Position numbers and translations under genes: made by a program | Notes under the pieces: generated by a model | Database searches by the model: none | Seen by the model: the letters and a program-made list of their open reading frames with translations, nothing else | What the model was told of the DNA's origin: nothing | Source: Fervidobacterium thailandense | GTDB taxonomy: Bacteria > Thermotogota > Thermotogae > Thermotogales > Fervidobacteriaceae | Direction: 5' to 3' | NCBI RefSeq assembly: GCF_001719065.1 | Contig: NZ_LWAF01000012.1 | Coordinates: 1-60,643 of the forward strand | DNA: 60,643 nt | In this document: positions 8,552-17,498 of the stretch, piece by piece | Position numbering within the stretch: the stretch's first letter is position 1 | Layout: the number at the start of each line of letters is the position of its first letter

Positions 8552-9809
8552 TTCTCATCCCTCCATGGTGTTTCTTGGATTCACCATCGTAAGAGATCAC
8601 TATACTGAGATCCTTGTCACCCCGGCCAGAGAGGTTTATAAGTACGCTCTTGCCTTTTAATTCAGCAGCGTTTTCTATAACGTACGCAAGAGCATGACTA
8701 CTTTCGAGAGCAGGCAAGATTCCCTCAAGTTTAGCGAGCATTCTGAACGCACTGACAGCAGAAGTATCGGTGACGTACGTGTAGCGAACACGCCCAGTGT
8801 CGTGTAGGAAAGCATGCTCGGGTCCAACGCTTGGATAGTCGAGTCCTGGCGCAACGGAGTAGGTGTCAAGTGTATTTCCGAATTCATCCTGTAATACGTA
8901 ACTCTTCGTACCCTGAAACACTCCGACTTTTCCGGTCTGGAATCTCGCCGCATGCTTTCCGGTTTCGATACCCAAACCGCCAGCTTCTACACCAACAAGC
9001 TCTACATCGTCTTCCAGAAAAGCAGAGAATATGCCTATTGCGTTGCTTCCGCCACCCACACAAGCAACGACAACGTCTGGCAGCCCTCCAAAAGCCTCGG
9101 TGAACTGTGCCTTGGCCTCGAAGCCTATTGTCGAAACGAACGTCCTCACGAGCTGAGGAAATGGGTACGGGCCGAAAACGGTGCCGAGTACGTAATGGGT
9201 TGTGCGCACGTTTGTGGTCCAATCACGCAGTGCTTCGTTAATGGCGTCCTTCAGCGTTCTTGTCCCACTTTTAACGGGAACAACCGTGGCACCGAGCATC
9301 TTCATCCGCTCTACGTTAACCCGCTGCCGCTCGACATCGTCAGCTCCCATGTAAATGGTGCACTCAAGGCCGAGGAGCGCACAGCATGTTGCCGTGGCAA
9401 CACCGTGCTGCCCAGCGCCGGTTTCGGCTATTATCCTCGTCTTGCCAAGTTTCTTCGCAAGGAGTGTTTGCCCTAAGGCATTCAGGATCTTGTGCGCTCC
9501 AGTGTGGTTAAGGTCTTCGCGTTTCAAGTAAACCTCCACACCGAGTTCCTTGGAGAGCCTTCGTGCGTGGAAAAGAGGAGTCGGTCGGCCAACGTAATCT
9601 CTGAGCAGTCTTCGGTATTCGTTCTGGAATTCTTCGTCTGGAACGATGTGCAAAAGTCCTTGTTCGAGTTCAATTAGGGCTGGCACGAGCGTTTCCGCTA
9701 CGTAGACGCCACCATACTCCCCATAGTAGCGTGACTGCGGCACTTCGAATGTTGCACCAACCCGTATTGTATTTCTGTCTTTTATGTTTTCGAGTTGTCT
9801 ATCAAACAT
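8544..9809 (-). CDS. trpB: TrpB: tryptophan synthase beta subunit
   Basis: PLP enzyme joining indole and serine to give tryptophan. The motif [13 protein letters not shown] contains the PLP lysine, [10 protein letters not shown] binds the cofactor phosphate, and the N-terminal [14 protein letters not shown] is typical of the TrpB1 class that pairs with TrpA. I use the ATG at 9809, with AGGAGG about 10 bases upstream; an in-frame TTG three codons earlier lies inside the ribosome-binding site. It overlaps trpF by 8 bases and trpA by 8. Length 421 aa, slightly longer than the common ~400. Confidence 0.96.
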   Translation of the reverse strand: MFDRQLENIKDRNTIRVGATFEVPQSRYYGEYGGVYVAETLVPALIELEQGLLHIVPDEEFQNEYRRLLRDYVGRPTPLFHARRLSKELGVEVYLKREDLNHTGAHKILNALGQTLLAKKLGKTRIIAETGAGQHGVATATCCALLGLECTIYMGADDVERQRVNVERMKMLGATVVPVKSGTRTLKDAINEALRDWTTNVRTTHYVLGTVFGPYPFPQLVRTFVSTIGFEAKAQFTEAFGGLPDVVVACVGGGSNAIGIFSAFLEDDVELVGVEAGGLGIETGKHAARFQTGKVGVFQGTKSYVLQDEFGNTLDTYSVAPGLDYPSVGPEHAFLHDTGRVRYTYVTDTSAVSAFRMLAKLEGILPALESSHALAYVIENAAELKGKSVLINLSGRGDKDLSIVISYDGESKKHHGGMRNA

Positions 9810-10479
9810 CGTAACCAACCCTCCTGAAGAGTTCGATCATTTTTTTCGGATCCTTCTTCCCCGGCCGTTCTTCGACGCCACTTGAAACATCTATGGCATA
9901 TGGTCCGTAACGCAACGCCTCAGATACGTTCTCTGGCGTAATTCCGCCAGCAAGTATAAAAGGAATGGAAAGTTCTGAGAGCACCGACCAGTCGAACTTC
10001 GCTCCCGCTCCGCCGTACTTCTCGGTGAAACCTTCGATGAGTGGGAAGCACTTTAACGAAACGTGACCGACTTCATTAAGTGACCGAACGAGCCAACGAA
10101 CGTCTTCATCGGCTTTGATCCTGAACGGTCGTATAATGTGCCGACTGTTCACAAATTGGGAGAGTTCCTCGTACCTGTCCGCATTGTCGTAATAAACCTG
10201 GATGAAACTAAGGCTGAGAGCTCTCATGACATTAAGAACAGCCTCTGGTCGCTCGTTCACAAAGACACCTACGGTTGACACGAACACCGGGAGTCTTTCT
10301 ATAATCCCTAAAGCCTTTTCGGGGCTGACGTACCGTGGGCTCTTTTCGTAAAAGATGAAGCCGAGCGCGTCGGCTCCAAGCCTAACGGCGAGAAGAGCGT
10401 CTTCTAAGTTCGTTATCCCGCATATTTTTACCCTTACGCGATTTTTATATCCAACAGCAAATCCATCTTCCCGATGCAT
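9802..10479 (-). CDS. trpF: TrpF: phosphoribosylanthranilate isomerase
   Basis: Amadori isomerase of tryptophan synthesis, a stand-alone beta/alpha barrel (not fused to TrpC). The motif [14 protein letters not shown] carries the catalytic Cys, [17 protein letters not shown] carries the catalytic Asp, and AGGITPENV binds phosphate. The ATG follows GAGGTGGGG. Its 225 residues include about 13 extra N-terminal ones before the usual first strand. No alternative ATG, GTG or TTG fits closer. Confidence 0.95.
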   Translation of the reverse strand: MHREDGFAVGYKNRVRVKICGITNLEDALLAVRLGADALGFIFYEKSPRYVSPEKALGIIERLPVFVSTVGVFVNERPEAVLNVMRALSLSFIQVYYDNADRYEELSQFVNSRHIIRPFRIKADEDVRWLVRSLNEVGHVSLKCFPLIEGFTEKYGGAGAKFDWSVLSELSIPFILAGGITPENVSEALRYGPYAIDVSSGVEERPGKKDPKKMIELFRRVGYDV

Positions 10480-10505
10480 TTCCCCACCTCAAGCTTTCAG
10501 TCTTG

Positions 10506-11282
10506 TTACTTGCGAGCGCGTGCTAAGAATGCCACGAGCTCACGAAGCGTTTTGACCCTATCGCTCGACTTGAGAAGATACGTCCCGATGAGGAACCCGC
10601 TTGGTTTGTACGGGAGGTACGGTTCGAGGTCCTCAAGACGCTTCACACCGCTCTCAACGACGAGCGGAATGTCAGACGGTAGCTTTTTCACCACCTCGAG
10701 AGTATGAGTGTGAGAAACTTGGAGCGTTCTGAGATTCCTCGAGTTCACACCCAGAACGTACGGAACGCTGAGATCTTTCAACTTTTCGTAGGACTCAAGC
10801 TCATGGAGTTCGATGAGAAGATCCAGGCCGAGCTCGTACGCAAAGTACGCAAGTTTCTGAAGTTGTTCCTTTTCGAGCATCTCGGCAATCAGAAGCACGC
10901 AGTCTGCTCCGTAAAGAATGCTTTCGCACAGTTGTCGTGAAGAGACGATGAAGTCCTTTCTGAGTATTGGTAGCGAGGTGGCTGTTCGAGCCATTTTTAG
11001 GTCCTCAAGGCTTCCATCAAAGCGAGGGGTGTCAGTGAGTATCGAGACGGCGCTTGCACCGGCCCGTTCGTAATCGGCAAGGACCTGCCGAACATCGTCA
11101 GGTGTTCCTTTGGCCCCACATGTCACTTCTTGCAGGAGCGGGCCCTCCGACGGCGAACGTCTCTTGAACTCCGCGATCACGCCGCACGTCCCGCGCTGAC
11201 TGAACGATTTGTAGAAACGGCCCGGGCTCGCCCGCACATACAGTTGCTCTTTTTCAAGCCTGACACGCTCGAGAAAATCCAC
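10506..11282 (-). CDS. trpC: TrpC: indole-3-glycerol phosphate synthase
   Basis: Cyclises and decarboxylates CdRP to indole-3-glycerol phosphate. Diagnostic segments are VIAEFKRRSPSEGPL (catalytic Lys), LTDTPRFDGSLEDL, LRKDFIVS, ADCVLLIAE, LGVNSRNL and VVESGV. 258 aa, full length. It starts 6 bases after trpD and ends 26 bases before trpF. Confidence 0.96.
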   Translation of the reverse strand: MDFLERVRLEKEQLYVRASPGRFYKSFSQRGTCGVIAEFKRRSPSEGPLLQEVTCGAKGTPDDVRQVLADYERAGASAVSILTDTPRFDGSLEDLKMARTATSLPILRKDFIVSSRQLCESILYGADCVLLIAEMLEKEQLQKLAYFAYELGLDLLIELHELESYEKLKDLSVPYVLGVNSRNLRTLQVSHTHTLEVVKKLPSDIPLVVESGVKRLEDLEPYLPYKPSGFLIGTYLLKSSDRVKTLRELVAFLARARK

Positions 11283-11288
11283 GTCTAT

Positions 11289-12353
11289 TCACCTCGCCAA
11301 TGTTGTTTGGCTGAACGCTCGAATGGATTCGAGTAGCTCGGTCACTTTGCCATCGTTTATGAGTTTTTCGGCAAGTTCGATACCGTCAGCAGGTGTTTTG
11401 ACAACGGCTCGCGTGAAGAGCGCGTACCCAGCGTTGAGCAAAACCACATCCCTCTTAGGACCGTGCATTTTGCCCGAGAGTATTTCCCAAATCAGCTTAG
11501 CGTTATCCGATGCGCTTCCGCCGCGGAGGTCCTCAGGACTTGCTCGTTCAAATCCATGAATAGACGGATCTATCTCAAGTTCCTCCACGATACCGTTGTG
11601 CACGAGCAGCGCTTTTGAAGTTGTCGAAAGTGTCAGCTCATCCATTCCGTCGTTGCCCATGAAAACCAGCGCGCGTTTCACGTTCCGGCGAACGAGTATC
11701 GAGGCGTATGTATCGAGCATCTTGGCGTCTGAAACGCCGATGAAGAAATAGTCTGGTTTCAGTGGGTTCGCAAGAGGTCCTGCAAAGTTGAAAACTGTTC
11801 TGAACGGTAGCGACCTCCTGATGGGCACTACGTTCCTGAGTGCTGGATGGTAGGTTGGGGCAAAGAGGAAGCAAAAATTCGTCTTTTCGAGCATTTTTAA
11901 CGCATCTTCCGGTGACATTAAGATGTTCACGCCCAAGGCTTCGAGAACATCGGCACTACCGCACTTGCTCGAAGCGGCACGGTTCCCGTGTTTCGCAACT
12001 TTCACACCGGCGGCCGCAACGATGAGTGCAACGGCGGTTGAAATGTTGAACGTATCGTGTCCGTCACCGCCGGTTCCGACAACGTCCAGCAATTCGTAGT
12101 CCGGCCTTGGAACCTTAGTAGCACGTTTGAACATGACCTCGAGGAGCCCTTCGAGCTCGCTTGCGGCCACGCCTCTCATCGATAACGCACTCAGAACAGC
12201 GACGATCTTGTATTTCGCTTCGACCGAGCTATCGGCGGCCAGATCAAAGACGTTCTCAAAAAGAGAGATGCTCTCGTTCAGATCCAAGTAGCCTCCACCG
12301 TACACCTTCTTCAGTGCGAAATCGAGAAAGACATCGGTTGCCAGAGTGATCAC
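11289..12353 (-). CDS. trpD: TrpD: anthranilate phosphoribosyltransferase
   Basis: Transfers phosphoribosyl from PRPP to anthranilate. Recognisable motifs are DVVGTGGDGHDTFNIS (PRPP pyrophosphate loop), KHGNRAASSKCGSADVLEALG, and VPIRRSLPFRTVFNFAGPLANP. The start is a GTG overlapping the trpG TGA by four bases. It is a separate gene here, whereas in Thermotoga maritima TrpG and TrpD are fused (general knowledge). 354 aa. Confidence 0.96.
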   Translation of the reverse strand: MITLATDVFLDFALKKVYGGGYLDLNESISLFENVFDLAADSSVEAKYKIVAVLSALSMRGVAASELEGLLEVMFKRATKVPRPDYELLDVVGTGGDGHDTFNISTAVALIVAAAGVKVAKHGNRAASSKCGSADVLEALGVNILMSPEDALKMLEKTNFCFLFAPTYHPALRNVVPIRRSLPFRTVFNFAGPLANPLKPDYFFIGVSDAKMLDTYASILVRRNVKRALVFMGNDGMDELTLSTTSKALLVHNGIVEELEIDPSIHGFERASPEDLRGGSASDNAKLIWEILSGKMHGPKRDVVLLNAGYALFTRAVVKTPADGIELAEKLINDGKVTELLESIRAFSQTTLAR

Positions 12354-12958
12354 CCCCGCACACTAAAGCTTTTTGCGAATTCAACAAAGTTCCTGATCAT
12401 CTCGAAACCGTGATCCGTGAAGAGTGACTCGGGATGGAACTGGACTCCCTCGATTGGAAAACGTTTGTGACGAAGACCCATGACCTCTCCGTCTTCCGAT
12501 TGGGCTGTCAGGATTAGTTCAGAACCAGCAAGGGTGTCTCTGTCAACTATGAGCGAGTGGTACCGCATGACGTTTATCGGTGATGGTATACCCTGAAAGA
12601 TCCCTTTCCCGTCGTGGAAACATTTTCTGGTCTTCCCATGAACGACCTCTTTGGCGTTCTTAACCTCGCAACCGAAAGCGTAACCAATCACCTGGTGGCC
12701 CAGACAGATACCGAGTACTGGAATGTCAGCTCCAAGCGTTCGGACAAGTTCGACCACATCGGGAATATCCTTCGGATGCCCGGGTCCAGGTGAGATAATT
12801 ATTCCCTCGAGCTCTCCGCTCTTCTTCTTTTCGGAAAGTTCATCTAAGCGGAACTCATCGTTTCGGTAAACGCTCACACGCTCTTCGCCAACGAGAGTCA
12901 TAACGTACTGCACGAGATTGTAAGTGAAAGAGTCGTAATTGTCGATCACGACGAACAT
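12350..12958 (-). CDS. trpG: TrpG: anthranilate synthase glutaminase subunit
   Basis: Class I glutamine amidotransferase supplying ammonia to TrpE. Motifs in order: VIDNYDSFTYNLVQY, SPGPGHPKD (oxyanion loop), GICLGHQVIGYAFG with the catalytic Cys, and GVQFHPESLFT with His and Glu. I start at the ATG at 12958 after AGGTGAATT; the open frame runs 73 codons further upstream, but that part lies in trpE and is not TrpG-like. 202 aa. It could also serve p-aminobenzoate synthesis, as amphibolic TrpG proteins do, but no pabB is present. Confidence 0.95.
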   Translation of the reverse strand: MFVVIDNYDSFTYNLVQYVMTLVGEERVSVYRNDEFRLDELSEKKKSGELEGIIISPGPGHPKDIPDVVELVRTLGADIPVLGICLGHQVIGYAFGCEVKNAKEVVHGKTRKCFHDGKGIFQGIPSPINVMRYHSLIVDRDTLAGSELILTAQSEDGEVMGLRHKRFPIEGVQFHPESLFTDHGFEMIRNFVEFAKSFSVRG

Positions 12959-12990
12959 CGATAATTCACCTCGGCTTCCGTAAACCGTCG

Positions 12991-14490
12991 TTAGGCGATC
13001 CCATCGATTTCGGCGCCAGCGACACGTAGGAGTGCCATCGCTTTGTTTATGGTCTCTTGGTACTCGTTTTCCGGTACAGAATCGTAGACGATCCCAGCAC
13101 CAGCTTGGGTGAAGAGTTTTCCGTTTTTGAGAAGGCCGCTTCGGATCGTGATCGCAAAATCCGCGTCGCCGGCCCACGAGATGTAACCGACGCTGCCCGC
13201 GTAAAACTCTCTTGCCACGTTTTCGGTTTCCTCGATGATTTCCATCGCTCTAACCTTCGGAGCACCAATCACGGTGCCTGCTGGAAATGTTGCAGCTAAA
13301 GCATCAAGCGCGTTCAATCCGCTCCTAAGTTCGCCAGTGACCTCCGAGACGATGTGCATGACGTGCGAGTAGCGCTCGATGTACATGAGTCTTGGCACAC
13401 GAACAGTTCCAGCCCGCGCAACCCTTCCGATGTCGTTGCGCGCAAGGTCAACGAGCATCGAGTGTTCGGCAAGTTCTTTCTCATCAGCGAGAAGCTCCCT
13501 CTCGATGGCTTCGTCCTCTTCGACCGTTGTTCCACGCTTTCGCGTGCCAGCAATCGGATGGACGACGACCTTCCCTCCGGTCACTTTTATGAGTGTCTCC
13601 GGCGAACTTCCGAAGAGGGAGAACTCTCCTGTCTGTACGAGGAACATATAGGGCGACGGATTGGTGTATCTGAGCCTCCTGTAAAGTTCTACGGCACCAA
13701 CGTTCGTCTCGAGCGCAAAGCGCTGGGAGTAAACGACCTGGAACGCGTCACCAGCGTGGATGTAGCGTTTGATCTTTTCAACTCTCTCGCAAAACTCCGA
13801 TTTTGACAAGTACGTTGTCATTTTCGTTTTACCGGTCTCTCTGGCCACCAACTCGTTCTGGCTAAGTGGGTATTTCTCCAAAAGCGAGAGTTCGCGCCTG
13901 GCAACATCCAGCGAGAAACTGCGCGCCGGCTGAACCAGGACGTTCCACATGAGTCTCCTGTAGTTGTCGAAGATCACAAGGACGCTTGGAAATATGAGCG
14001 TGACCTCCGGAAAGCTAAGCTCGCGCGTCTTCGCAAAGCTAACTTTCTCGAAATACTGGACAGACTCGTATCCGAGCAGCACGAGCGCCATGGGAACCAT
14101 CGCCGGCACGAATTTTTCCTCCTCGCCAAGCTCGGTGTCGACTTCGAACGTTACGGAATCACTAACTAGGGTTGCGATCTTTCGTAGAGCTTCGAGGACG
14201 GCTCTCGGAGAATCAAGTTCAAGCACGCTACTCACGAGCCCTTTTAGTTCCAAGCGGCGGTTGGATACGGTTACCGTGAGAAAAGGCTCAGCACCAATGA
14301 ATGAATAACGCCCGACTTTTTCGTGTTGTTCGGCGCTTTCGAGGAGAAATGACGGGCCGTCACCGTACGCGTAGCGTACCTTCAGGTACATCGACATCGG
14401 CGTTTCGAGGTCCGCCAACCTTCGTAATGCAAATCCGCTAAGCTTTTCAGATCTTAGACGATCCAGCACCCGATCAAGCATGCGCTCCAC
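12991..14490 (-). CDS. trpE: TrpE: anthranilate synthase component I
   Basis: Chorismate-using large subunit of anthranilate synthase, 499 aa. The LLES motif at residues 49-52, whose Ser contacts feedback tryptophan in the family, is intact, so allosteric inhibition by Trp is expected. Catalytic-domain motifs include FQVVYSQRF, NPSPYMFL, HPIAGTRKRG, DLARNDIGRV and TFPAGTVIGAPKVRAMEII. It is the first trp gene, 36 bases after tyrA and with no terminator between, so it appears to depend on the aro promoter. Confidence 0.97.
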   Translation of the reverse strand: MERMLDRVLDRLRSEKLSGFALRRLADLETPMSMYLKVRYAYGDGPSFLLESAEQHEKVGRYSFIGAEPFLTVTVSNRRLELKGLVSSVLELDSPRAVLEALRKIATLVSDSVTFEVDTELGEEEKFVPAMVPMALVLLGYESVQYFEKVSFAKTRELSFPEVTLIFPSVLVIFDNYRRLMWNVLVQPARSFSLDVARRELSLLEKYPLSQNELVARETGKTKMTTYLSKSEFCERVEKIKRYIHAGDAFQVVYSQRFALETNVGAVELYRRLRYTNPSPYMFLVQTGEFSLFGSSPETLIKVTGGKVVVHPIAGTRKRGTTVEEDEAIERELLADEKELAEHSMLVDLARNDIGRVARAGTVRVPRLMYIERYSHVMHIVSEVTGELRSGLNALDALAATFPAGTVIGAPKVRAMEIIEETENVAREFYAGSVGYISWAGDADFAITIRSGLLKNGKLFTQAGAGIVYDSVPENEYQETINKAMALLRVAGAEIDGIA

Positions 14491-14526
14491 CTCGGTATTC
14501 TCCAGGCTTGAGCTTGTGTCTTCAAA

Positions 14527-15303
14527 CTATCCCTGAATCTGTCCGTGGCCGATGCGGACACGGAGCTTCTTGAGGAATTTGCTCAACTCCTCGTGGTCCC
14601 GGTCTCGCACAATGTGTTTGAGGTACTCCAAGTTCGCCGCGATCTTGTCTATCTCGCGAACTGAAAAGTCATTAAACAAGATCTCGGAGATCAGCTTATC
14701 GTCCTCGTTCAAAAGTCCGGTGACGATGTCGAGGTGTTTCTTGAAGGTCGTTCCTGGCACAACAGTGTTGTCGACTCGGCTTGCGAAGACGAACGAGGCG
14801 ATGAACGGAACACTGAGTGAGTAAGCCATCATTTCGTCGTGCTCTTCGAATGTCAAATAGAAAAACCGCATCGAGTAGTTAGCGAAGAACTCTTCGAAGA
14901 GTGCCATGGTCTCCTCGTCGGAGCCTTTGATAAAGATCACGTTCTCTCCATGTATTCGCTCCATACTTGCGAACGTCGGTCCGAACATCGGGTGGAGCGA
15001 GACGAACCTCCTACCCGAGTTCGTATAGTAGTTGGCCACGCGGGTCTTTATCGATGCTATATCGCACACCACCGTGTGCTCGCCGAGTACAGGTTCGACA
15101 CTCAGGAACGCCTCAACTGCGTTGTCAAGCGATGCACAGTTGAGTACGATGTCGGGTGGCTCGGTGACAACTTCGTTCAGCGATACGTCCATCTTCTTGT
15201 CGTAGCCGATGACTATCCAACCCTCACCCAGGAACCTCGCTAAACGATTGGCAAACCAACTACCCATCTTTCCCAGGCCAAGTACAAGGAGCTTTTTCGG
15301 CAA
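14527..15303 (-). CDS. tyrA: TyrA: prephenate dehydrogenase
   Basis: NAD(P)-dependent oxidative decarboxylation of prephenate to 4-hydroxyphenylpyruvate. The Rossmann start LVLGLGKMGSWFANRL is followed by CDIASIKT, SLHPMFGPT (His-containing substrate loop) and the helical dimer domain. At 258 aa it has neither a fused chorismate mutase nor a C-terminal ACT domain, so no obvious Tyr feedback site. It lies between pheA and trpE. An arogenate preference cannot be excluded from sequence alone. Confidence 0.92.
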   Translation of the reverse strand: MPKKLLVLGLGKMGSWFANRLARFLGEGWIVIGYDKKMDVSLNEVVTEPPDIVLNCASLDNAVEAFLSVEPVLGEHTVVCDIASIKTRVANYYTNSGRRFVSLHPMFGPTFASMERIHGENVIFIKGSDEETMALFEEFFANYSMRFFYLTFEEHDEMMAYSLSVPFIASFVFASRVDNTVVPGTTFKKHLDIVTGLLNEDDKLISEILFNDFSVREIDKIAANLEYLKHIVRDRDHEELSKFLKKLRVRIGHGQIQG

Positions 15304-15358
15304 ATTGATCCCCCCACTACTCTATCTCACCGAATCCATGAGCGTCTATACTCTCGGC

Positions 15359-16486
15359 TCATCTTTCGACGACCAGTGAGTCGTACAGGCCGAGCATTCT
15401 TAATTCCATAGTTTTCGCTTTGAGACCGGCAACGAACACGTCGAATGAGTCAAGCACGCGTTCTGTTTCGAAATCTACGAAGAACCTGTAAACGTGTGGC
15501 TCACTGCGCGACGGAAGCGAGACGATCCTCGTGAGGTTCACCTCTCTCGATTTGAAGTACTCCAGCACACCCAAAAGTGCGCCCGGTCTGTCCTCGAGAA
15601 GGAATGTCACGGCGCATTTGGAGCCAGTCGCTCTCGTCTCCTTCGAGAGGATCCAAAAGGACGTGCGGTTGTGCGGGTAATCCTGGATCGATTCTTTTAA
15701 GACCTCGAGACCGTAAATCTTGGCTGCGAGTTCACTACCGATTGCCGCAGCATTCGACATCCGTTCGCTGGCCAGTTTTCTTGCGGCGCCGGCGGTGTCG
15801 TAGTACTCGACAGACTCGAGCGAAAGTCTCTTAAGGAAGTTCCTACACTGTGCGAGTGCCTGCGGGTGAGAGTACACGAACCTGATATTTCTCGGATCAG
15901 TCTCCGGTAACGTGAGGAGGCAATGTCTTATCGGAAGGACGATCTCGCAAACGACGTAAAGGTCGCTCTCGAGAAGGGCGTATGTAGCCGAAGGTATTGG
16001 ACCCTCGAGTGAGTTCTGTACCGGAAGGATCCCATAATCGATCAACCCGCGCTCGACGTTGTCGATGATGTCCTCAAAGGTTCTGAATGGTAGCGTGACG
16101 GCACGTTCGCGCAGTACCTCAGCGATGAACTTCAGCGCCGCTATCTCGCTGTACGCTCCGTGCTCGCCTTGGAATCCGATCAGTTTCGCACTACCAGATT
16201 GTAGCTCTCTACTCCGCTGGAGCACACTGGCGTACATCCTCTCGGCAAACTTGGAGCCGACTAGGAGCTCATTCGATACCGACCGTACGTGCGAGAGGAC
16301 CTCATCCTCCCGAACCGGATCGACAATCGATCCTTTGAGGCGACCGATACGGAGTGCGATTTCAAACCGCTCGTTGAGCAGGAGGAGAATCTTAGTGTCG
16401 AGTGTGTCTATGATCTCCCTAAGCCTCGCAAGTTCTGTAGTTCTTTCGTCCATCCCGTTCTCAAGCGCCACGAGTATCCCCCCCAT
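15359..16486 (-). CDS. pheA: PheA: chorismate mutase / prephenate dehydratase with ACT domain
   Basis: Bifunctional P-protein. An AroQ chorismate mutase covers about residues 15-100 (ELARLREIIDTLDTKILLLLN). Prephenate dehydratase covers about 100-285 (FQGEHGAYSE, YSHPQALAQC, DTAGAA, AAIGSELAA, NRTSFWIL with the catalytic Thr). An ACT domain follows (PGALLGVLEYF and PSRSEPHVY), predicting Phe feedback. This is the only chorismate mutase in the cluster, so it must also feed TyrA. The start is uncertain: the ATG used has a poor ribosome-binding site, while a GTG at 16471 with GGGGGGAT upstream is better. All choices overlap aroC. Confidence 0.93.
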   Translation of the reverse strand: MGGILVALENGMDERTTELARLREIIDTLDTKILLLLNERFEIALRIGRLKGSIVDPVREDEVLSHVRSVSNELLVGSKFAERMYASVLQRSRELQSGSAKLIGFQGEHGAYSEIAALKFIAEVLRERAVTLPFRTFEDIIDNVERGLIDYGILPVQNSLEGPIPSATYALLESDLYVVCEIVLPIRHCLLTLPETDPRNIRFVYSHPQALAQCRNFLKRLSLESVEYYDTAGAARKLASERMSNAAAIGSELAAKIYGLEVLKESIQDYPHNRTSFWILSKETRATGSKCAVTFLLEDRPGALLGVLEYFKSREVNLTRIVSLPSRSEPHVYRFFVDFETERVLDSFDVFVAGLKAKTMELRMLGLYDSLVVER

Positions 16487-17498
16487 TTTGAAATATCACT
16501 TGCCACCGCTCGTAACCATATCTGATGAGAAGAAGATCAGCAAGCGTGATCGCAACCATCGCCTCGACGATCGGTGGAAACCTGAGTGCGATACACACAT
16601 CGTGCCGCCCACGCACACGTAGCTCGGTTCGTTCCCCCGTTCGGAGGTCGACCGTACGCTGGGGCAGCGAGATACTCGCCGTCGGACGAACCGCAAGTCT
16701 CAGAACTATCTCGTTCCCGTTCGTGATGCCACCGTTCAGTCCGCCTGAGTTATTTGTTGCCGTTCGACCATTCGTGTCTATGATCTCGTCGTTAAATTCC
16801 GAGCCTCTCATTCTCGCACAAGCGAAACCAGCGCCAAACTCTATACCCTTGACACCTGGAATCGAGAAAAGTGCGTGCGCCAGTAAGCTTTCCACGGAGT
16901 CAAAAAACGGTTCCCCAAGCCCCACCGGCACCGAACGCACAGAGCACCTGACAACGGCACCGACCGAGTCACCGGCTCTTTCGAGCTCTTCAAGGAGCTT
17001 CGCGTAACCCGTGCGCGTTCCGCCGATTTCTTCGATATAGGCGTGGACCTTTATTGGGCGTATCACTTTTTTTGCAACCACACCAGCTGCCACGAGCCCG
17101 GCCGTGAGTCGCCCCGAAAAATGCCCTCCTCCGCGGTAGTCGTTGAAGCCCCAGTACTTCTGGCGAGCTGTCATGTCGGCATGCCCCGGCCTTGGCAGAT
17201 ACCTTATCTCCTCATAGTCAGATGGCCTCACGTCTTCGTTAGGAAATGTTATTGTAACTGGAGCACCGGTGGTCCGCCCATCGAAAACGCCGGACTGTAT
17301 GCACGGTTCGTCTCGATCGACACGCTTTGTTGTTCCAAGCTTACCGGCACGGCGGCGCAACATGTCTGTTCTGAAATCGTTAACCCCAAGAGGGATCCCG
17401 GCGGGAACGCCGTCAATGACCACACCAACTACCGGACCGTGCGATTCGCCGAAGATGCTCACTCGAAAGACACGACCGAACGAGTTCAATGGACTCAC
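16461..17498 (-). CDS. aroC: AroC: chorismate synthase
   Basis: Last shikimate step, EPSP to chorismate, needing reduced FMN. Family signatures are FGESHGPVVGVVIDGVPAGI at the N-terminus, RPGHADMTARQKYWG, DYRGGGHFSGRLTAG and NNSGGLNGGITNG. 345 aa. The ATG overlaps the aroA stop (ATGA). Sampled lines in this part exceed 55% GC, among the most GC-rich in the window. Confidence 0.97.
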   Translation of the reverse strand: MSPLNSFGRVFRVSIFGESHGPVVGVVIDGVPAGIPLGVNDFRTDMLRRRAGKLGTTKRVDRDEPCIQSGVFDGRTTGAPVTITFPNEDVRPSDYEEIRYLPRPGHADMTARQKYWGFNDYRGGGHFSGRLTAGLVAAGVVAKKVIRPIKVHAYIEEIGGTRTGYAKLLEELERAGDSVGAVVRCSVRSVPVGLGEPFFDSVESLLAHALFSIPGVKGIEFGAGFACARMRGSEFNDEIIDTNGRTATNNSGGLNGGITNGNEIVLRLAVRPTASISLPQRTVDLRTGERTELRVRGRHDVCIALRFPPIVEAMVAITLADLLLIRYGYERWQVIFQNGGDTRGA